From positions 111,068 through 175,067 of the forward strand of contig CAZNWC010000005.1 of NCBI GenBank assembly GCA_964577055.1: 64,000 nucleotides of DNA, in the 5' to 3' direction. A model generated the notes under the pieces. The model saw only the letters and a list, made by a program, of their open reading frames with translations. It was not told the origin of the DNA and ran no database searches. Below, piece by piece: positions 59,665 through 64,000 of this stretch. Position 1 is the stretch's first letter. Each line of letters opens with the position of its first letter. The position numbers were made by a program, and so were the translations under genes. The DNA is from PNNG01 sp964577055 (lineage in GTDB: Bacteria > Bacteroidota > Bacteroidia > UBA7662).

Positions 59665-61560
59665 ATGCGATTAAACATTTTAATCTGTTTTGTAGTATTG
59701 TTCCCACTGCTTTTGGGCTGTGAGGAACGCAATGCGTGCAATGCAGATAAAATACCCGTTGATGACTTTTTCAGAAATCCTGATAAATTGGGATACAAGC
59801 TATCTCCTGATGGGATGCATTTGGCTTTTTTGGCACCCTATGAAAACCGCCTAAACATTTTCATCCAACAAGTTAAAGGTGATTCAACATGGAGAATCAC
59901 TGGTTTAACGGATCGTGATATCCTGAAGTTCGGTTGGGCTGGTAATAGCAGGCTATATTTCTTACGCGACAACAACGGAGATGAAAACTACTTTTTGTCA
60001 ACAGTTGACATTTCCGGCAAGGAAATAAAAGTGCTCACCCAATTCGAAGGAGTTAGAACTGAGGTGATTGATGAACTTCCAGGAAATTCAGAATCCTTGT
60101 TGGTTGCCTTGAACAAGCGAAATGCGCAGGTTTTCGATGTGTACAGACTGGATTTAAAACGTGGCGAATTGCAACTTGAGCTTGAAAATCCTGGCAATTA
60201 TTCGAATTATTTGGCTGACGAAAAGGGCTGCATTCGGATGATTGTTACAACCGATGGCACCAGCCAGGCATTTTTGCATCGCGAGCGAACAGATCAAGCA
60301 TTTGCCGAATTGTTCAGCATTGGCTTCAAAGACGCCTTTGTGCCAGTAAGATTCCATCCTGAAAACCCGAATTGGGTATATGCCTTGAGCAATATTGGTC
60401 GGGACAAAAAAGCCGCCATTCTATTTGATCTGGTAAAACTGGAAACAGTAGAAGTGCTTTTTGAGCACGAAGGTTATGATGTAGATGGGTTGGTTTTTTC
60501 CGAAAAGGATGGTGCTGTTTTGTTTGCCCAGTATACTGATTGGAAAATGCGCTATCATTTTTTGGCTGATAGAGCTGAAGAACTTTACCTCAAAGTGGCC
60601 AAAGATTTGGGCGAAGATGAAGTGGTTTTTACCGGCACCGATGAACAAGAACGAAAGGTGATTATCCGTACTTATTCAGACCGGACGATGGGTTCGTACT
60701 ACCTGTACGACATACAAACCAATGATTTGCGCTTATTGGCAGACGTTAGTCCATGGTTAAAGAAGGAGAATATGGCGGCGGTCAAGCCTATTCGGTACAC
60801 TTCGCGAGATGGTTTGGTCATTCACGGTTATTTAACGATTCCCAATGGCACCAAACCCAAGAATTTGCCTTTGGTTGTGGTGCCCCACGGAGGTCCTTGG
60901 ATGCGCGATGTTTGGCGTTTTGATCAAAACGTTCAGTTTTTGGCCAATAGGGGATATGCGGTTTTGCAAATGAATTTTCGTGGGTCAACGGGTTATGGAC
61001 GTGCTTTTTGGGAAGCAAGCTTTAAGCAATGGGGGAAAAACATGCAAAACGATATTACCGATGGCGTTAAACATGTGGTGAATCAGGGAATTGCCGACCC
61101 AACCCGTATTGCGATTTATGGCGGCAGTTATGGCGGTTATGCTGTATTGGCAGGCTTGACTTTTACTCCAGATTTGTATGCCTGCGGGATTGATTACGTG
61201 GGAGTATCCAATTTGTTTACGCTCATGCAAACCATTCCTCCTTATTGGGAACAGGGCAGAGCCATGTTCTATGAAATGATTGGCCATCCGCATGCGGATA
61301 GTTTACATTACGTTGAAGCTTCTCCCGTCTTTCATGCCGATAAGATAAAAGTGCCCTTGATGGTGATTCAAGGTGCCAAAGATCCACGGGTAAAAAAGGC
61401 AGAAGCCGATCAGATAGTAGAAGCCCTCGCTGCACGTGGTGTAGAGGTGGACTACATTTTACGTGAAGACGAGGGCCACGGATTCAGAAAGCAAGAAAAT
61501 CGTATTGCAATGTATGAATCCATCGAAATTTTTCTTGCCAAGCATTTGCAACAAGAATGA
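59665..61560 (+). CDS. S9-family prolyl oligopeptidase-like lipoprotein
   Basis: Serine peptidase of 631 aa, probably periplasmic: a lipobox (LFPLLLGC) ends the signal sequence. Residues about 40-370 are a WD40-like propeller (SPDGMHLAFLAPYENRLNIFIQ); the hydrolase domain has the nucleophile in GGSYGGYA (Ser488), the acid in QGAKDPRV (Asp573) and the base in DEGHGF (His605). HGGPWMRDVWRF forms the oxyanion region. Likely a dipeptidyl or acylaminoacyl-type peptidase of the S9C group; specificity cannot be read. Confidence 0.92.
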   Translation: MRLNILICFVVLFPLLLGCEERNACNADKIPVDDFFRNPDKLGYKLSPDGMHLAFLAPYENRLNIFIQQVKGDSTWRITGLTDRDILKFGWAGNSRLYFLRDNNGDENYFLSTVDISGKEIKVLTQFEGVRTEVIDELPGNSESLLVALNKRNAQVFDVYRLDLKRGELQLELENPGNYSNYLADEKGCIRMIVTTDGTSQAFLHRERTDQAFAELFSIGFKDAFVPVRFHPENPNWVYALSNIGRDKKAAILFDLVKLETVEVLFEHEGYDVDGLVFSEKDGAVLFAQYTDWKMRYHFLADRAEELYLKVAKDLGEDEVVFTGTDEQERKVIIRTYSDRTMGSYYLYDIQTNDLRLLADVSPWLKKENMAAVKPIRYTSRDGLVIHGYLTIPNGTKPKNLPLVVVPHGGPWMRDVWRFDQNVQFLANRGYAVLQMNFRGSTGYGRAFWEASFKQWGKNMQNDITDGVKHVVNQGIADPTRIAIYGGSYGGYAVLAGLTFTPDLYACGIDYVGVSNLFTLMQTIPPYWEQGRAMFYEMIGHPHADSLHYVEASPVFHADKIKVPLMVIQGAKDPRVKKAEADQIVEALAARGVEVDYILREDEGHGFRKQENRIAMYESIEIFLAKHLQQE

Positions 61561-63975
61561 TTAGTATTTGATGTTCAAGATGCTTTTTTGATAGGGTATC
61601 TGAATGCAAGCAACCTGTTTATGTTCCCAAGCATGTTCGCTTTCCTGAAAGAAGGGGTCGAAATTGCTAATTGGCTCAATAAAACGAACATTTTCATGGG
61701 TCACTTCGAAATCTGTACCATTAACGGTCACTCTTTCAGTTGAAATGCCATGGAAATATAGGCGGATATTTTGACAAGGACTGGCGTAATTGCCTTCACA
61801 AGCACCAAGGATTAGCCTCTTCTCTTCGCCGAGATGTTTGATGGTTCGCATTTCGTAGGCGCCATTTTCGAAGTCATAGCTGTTGCCATCGTCATTGTAC
61901 CAATAGCCTTCGTATTCCGCATAACCGCCGAAAATGTGGAAATCCAGAAATTCTTGTTTTTCGTCGCCGATGTATTCACCTGGGATTTGCATTGGAAGTA
62001 CAGCTGATTCTTTAACGAACACAGGAAGTACTTCTCGAGGCGTATCAATCGTATGTATTTGGCCGCCAGTGTAGGACTGCCCGTGATAAAGATTAAACCA
62101 AATACCTTCGGGCAGATATACCTTTTGAATAGGTAGCCAAGAGTTCACAGCAGCCACCAGAATAGCATTTCCAAACAAGTACTCATGTCCCCAGCGCCGG
62201 TCAAAGACATGTGTGTCATGCCAATAATTAAATGCCAAGCTTCTTACCACCGGTAAACCCGATTGAGTACTTTCATGGAATGCGGTATAAATGTATGGCA
62301 TCAACCGATAGCGTAGCTTGATAAAGTTGCGCGATATCTCTTCTGCCTCCTCGCCGTATGACCATGGTTCAGAATCGCGGCTGTTGATCATGGTATGCCC
62401 CCTGAACAAAGGTGAAAAGGCACCAATTTGCATCCAACGGGTAAAAAGCTGGGGATTTGCTTCTCCAACAAAACCACCAATGTCAACACCTGTGAAGCTC
62501 AAGCCCGCCAATCCCATGTTCAACATCAGCCTTACACCCAGCAACATATGATCGTCGGAAGCACTGTTGTCGCCTGTCCAGCTGGCGGCAAAACGCTGGC
62601 TTCCGCTATAGCCCGCACGGCTCAACACAAATGCCCGTGTGTTGGGAAGTAGTTCTTTTACCCCCTCTGCTGTGGCTCGCGCCATCTGCATTCCATAAAC
62701 GTTATGTGCTTTTCTGTGTGTAGCTCCGTGACCTTCATAGTTGAATTCGATCAGATCAGGTAATTTTTTACCCCAGGTCACCGGTTCGTTCATGTCGTTC
62801 CAGAAACCTTTAATACCAATCTTGGTCAGCGCAGCGAACTGTTTTCCCCACCAAGCCCGTGTTTCGGGCATTGTAAAGTCAGGAAAGTGACAGGTACCGG
62901 GCCATACATCACCACTGTAATAGGTTCCGTCAGGGAATTTTACGAAGAGATCTTTTTCCTTTCCACTCTCGTATGCATGGTAACCTACCTCCACCTTCAC
63001 GCCAGGGTCGATGATAACCACTACTTGGAAGTTCATGTCGAGCAAGGCACGAACGAAGGCTTCAGGATTTGGGAATTCTTTGTTGTTCCATGTAAATAGC
63101 TTGTACTGGTCCATGTAGTGGATATCGAGGTAAATGACATCACATGGAATATGCTTTTCGCGAAAAGTGCGGGCAACGTTCAGTACCTCTTTGTCGGGAT
63201 AATAGCTGTACCGACATTGTTGGTAACCCAAACTCCATTTAGGCGGAAGGGGAGAGGTGCCAGTAAGCCAACCATATGCTGCAACAATCTCAGCTACACC
63301 TCCAGATGCAAATAAATATTGGTCGAGTCCGCCATCCGGAACCTGGAAATAGCTGAATCTATGATTCGATGCTCCAAAATTAAATATGCTCCGGTAAGTA
63401 CTGTCTACAAATACACCATAAACTGCTGCGTTGCTTATGCCCATGTAAAAAGGTGTGCTCATGTACAATGGGTCATCTTCTTCTCCGTAAGCAAATGCGT
63501 CGGTATTCCAGTGCTGATACCATTTGCCCCTGCGGTTCAAATGACCTGTTTTTTCCCCTAAGCCCAAGAAAATCTCATCGTCACGCAGTTCTTTGTAATT
63601 GTACCATTCGCGGCCGATGCGGGAAATGCCAAATGCGGGGTCATCTGCCAAAAGTGTTTTGCCCTGCTTGTCCTTCAAAATAAAGCGCAGTGGATTTTGT
63701 TGCACCTCTAAGTCAAGTTTGGAGGTGGAAAGGATCCAACCGTTAGCAGTTTTTTGCCAATCGAACGCTGTTTCCTCAGGTTCACGCACAACTGCATATG
63801 AAAAGTCTTCAAAATCCTCTTCTATGCCAACTGTCCTCAAACGAATGATATCAGAACGATAGATGTGTAATTCTACCCTTGCTTCGGAAAGTTCAAAAGA
63901 AATCTTTTGGCCATGAATTTGATGACCAGTACATGGGCCCAGCACCTGATTGGCTGGGTCGAGTCGTTTGCGCAT
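61561..63975 (-). CDS. glycoside hydrolase family 31 alpha-glucosidase
   Basis: Retaining alpha-glucosidase, 804 aa. The catalytic nucleophile is in FWNDMNEP (Asp394), and the acid/base in SWTGDNSASDDHM (Asp469). The N-terminal beta domain (about 1-225) contains FLGLGEKTGHLNRRG; the (beta/alpha)8 barrel follows, then C-terminal beta domains. No signal peptide is visible, so it may act in the cytoplasm on sugars imported by the nearby MFS carrier. The stop is 1 nt from that of the convergent S9 peptidase gene; no hairpin was seen between them. Confidence 0.92.
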   Translation of the reverse strand: MRKRLDPANQVLGPCTGHQIHGQKISFELSEARVELHIYRSDIIRLRTVGIEEDFEDFSYAVVREPEETAFDWQKTANGWILSTSKLDLEVQQNPLRFILKDKQGKTLLADDPAFGISRIGREWYNYKELRDDEIFLGLGEKTGHLNRRGKWYQHWNTDAFAYGEEDDPLYMSTPFYMGISNAAVYGVFVDSTYRSIFNFGASNHRFSYFQVPDGGLDQYLFASGGVAEIVAAYGWLTGTSPLPPKWSLGYQQCRYSYYPDKEVLNVARTFREKHIPCDVIYLDIHYMDQYKLFTWNNKEFPNPEAFVRALLDMNFQVVVIIDPGVKVEVGYHAYESGKEKDLFVKFPDGTYYSGDVWPGTCHFPDFTMPETRAWWGKQFAALTKIGIKGFWNDMNEPVTWGKKLPDLIEFNYEGHGATHRKAHNVYGMQMARATAEGVKELLPNTRAFVLSRAGYSGSQRFAASWTGDNSASDDHMLLGVRLMLNMGLAGLSFTGVDIGGFVGEANPQLFTRWMQIGAFSPLFRGHTMINSRDSEPWSYGEEAEEISRNFIKLRYRLMPYIYTAFHESTQSGLPVVRSLAFNYWHDTHVFDRRWGHEYLFGNAILVAAVNSWLPIQKVYLPEGIWFNLYHGQSYTGGQIHTIDTPREVLPVFVKESAVLPMQIPGEYIGDEKQEFLDFHIFGGYAEYEGYWYNDDGNSYDFENGAYEMRTIKHLGEEKRLILGACEGNYASPCQNIRLYFHGISTERVTVNGTDFEVTHENVRFIEPISNFDPFFQESEHAWEHKQVACIQIPYQKSILNIKY

Positions 63976-64000
63976 GATGAGAAATTTAACTGAGGGCTGC

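Noticed and set aside
1..64000. tRNA, rRNA, CRISPR, insertion sequence, prophage or toxin-antitoxin loci
   Set aside because: All gaps were read; none contains a cloverleaf-like sequence, repeat array, transposase or integrase. The MORN protein resembles YwqK-type repeats only, not a toxin-antitoxin pair.

Overview
The window is a chromosomal segment of a Bacteroidota (Bacteroidetes) bacterium of moderate GC. Three secreted proteins carry C-terminal domains of the type IX secretion / gliding-motility kind. Many genes have the Bacteroidota -7 promoter box TAnnTTTG and few have strong Shine-Dalgarno sequences. There are two FadL/OMPP1-like barrel proteins, a Bacteroidota-type LptD and a type-3 ProS. 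Almost all of the sequence is protein coding. I see no rRNA, tRNA, CRISPR array, insertion sequence, integrase or phage gene, and the region reads as core genome with short intergenic gaps. I cannot name the genus.

Layout. 1-6.5 kb: lptD (LPS export to the outer membrane) converges on cinA and an acyltransferase E2 gene; a type IX cargo protein diverges from cinA. 6.6-12.5 kb: thyA-folA (thymidylate/folate), proS, then a Gly/Trp-rich lipoprotein with a FadL-like outer-membrane protein, and a TPR protein. 12.5-18.7 kb: etfB-etfA, a DUF151 nuclease, a nucleoside transporter, a periplasmic binding protein gene interrupted by an in-frame TAA, and a PLP-dependent amino acid decarboxylase. 18.9-29.7 kb: sucD, an MlaF/MlaE lipid-transport pair, an SDR, phoU, rnhB, a gliding-motility C-terminal-domain protein, lpxD, gcvT-comB and a bile-acid/sodium-symporter-like carrier.

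29.7-38.4 kb is a long minus-strand block: clpB, then lon-rsgA-lipoprotein-dtd-MORN protein-DinB-like protein-mazG, whose genes overlap or nearly touch. It combines proteostasis (ClpB, Lon), ribosome assembly (RsgA), tRNA proofreading (Dtd) and nucleotide-pool cleaning (MazG). 38.6-48.9 kb: an MFS transporter, a CsgG-like secreted protein, a Bacteroidota HTH regulator, typA with two envelope genes, cmk, a DEAD-box helicase with a DbpA-type tail, and an IscA-type Fe-S protein.

48.9-56.5 kb: a small membrane protein, a 5'-nucleotidase split into two genes in swapped domain order, dnaA, and hisS overlapping hutH (histidine ammonia-lyase), converging on lgt. 56.6-64 kb: another type IX cargo protein, then an MFS sugar-type transporter, an S9 peptidase lipoprotein and a GH31 alpha-glucosidase.

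The most useful non-gene signals are a set of TAnnTTTG boxes at a fairly constant distance (15-22 nt) from start codons, which also correct several starts (lptD, mlaE, phoU); a symmetric divergent promoter between etfB and a TPR gene; a perfect 13-bp inverted repeat at the lon promoter; and several strong bidirectional terminators, two of which contain a stop codon in their loop. I found no clearly new multi-gene system; the best leads are regulatory and organisational.
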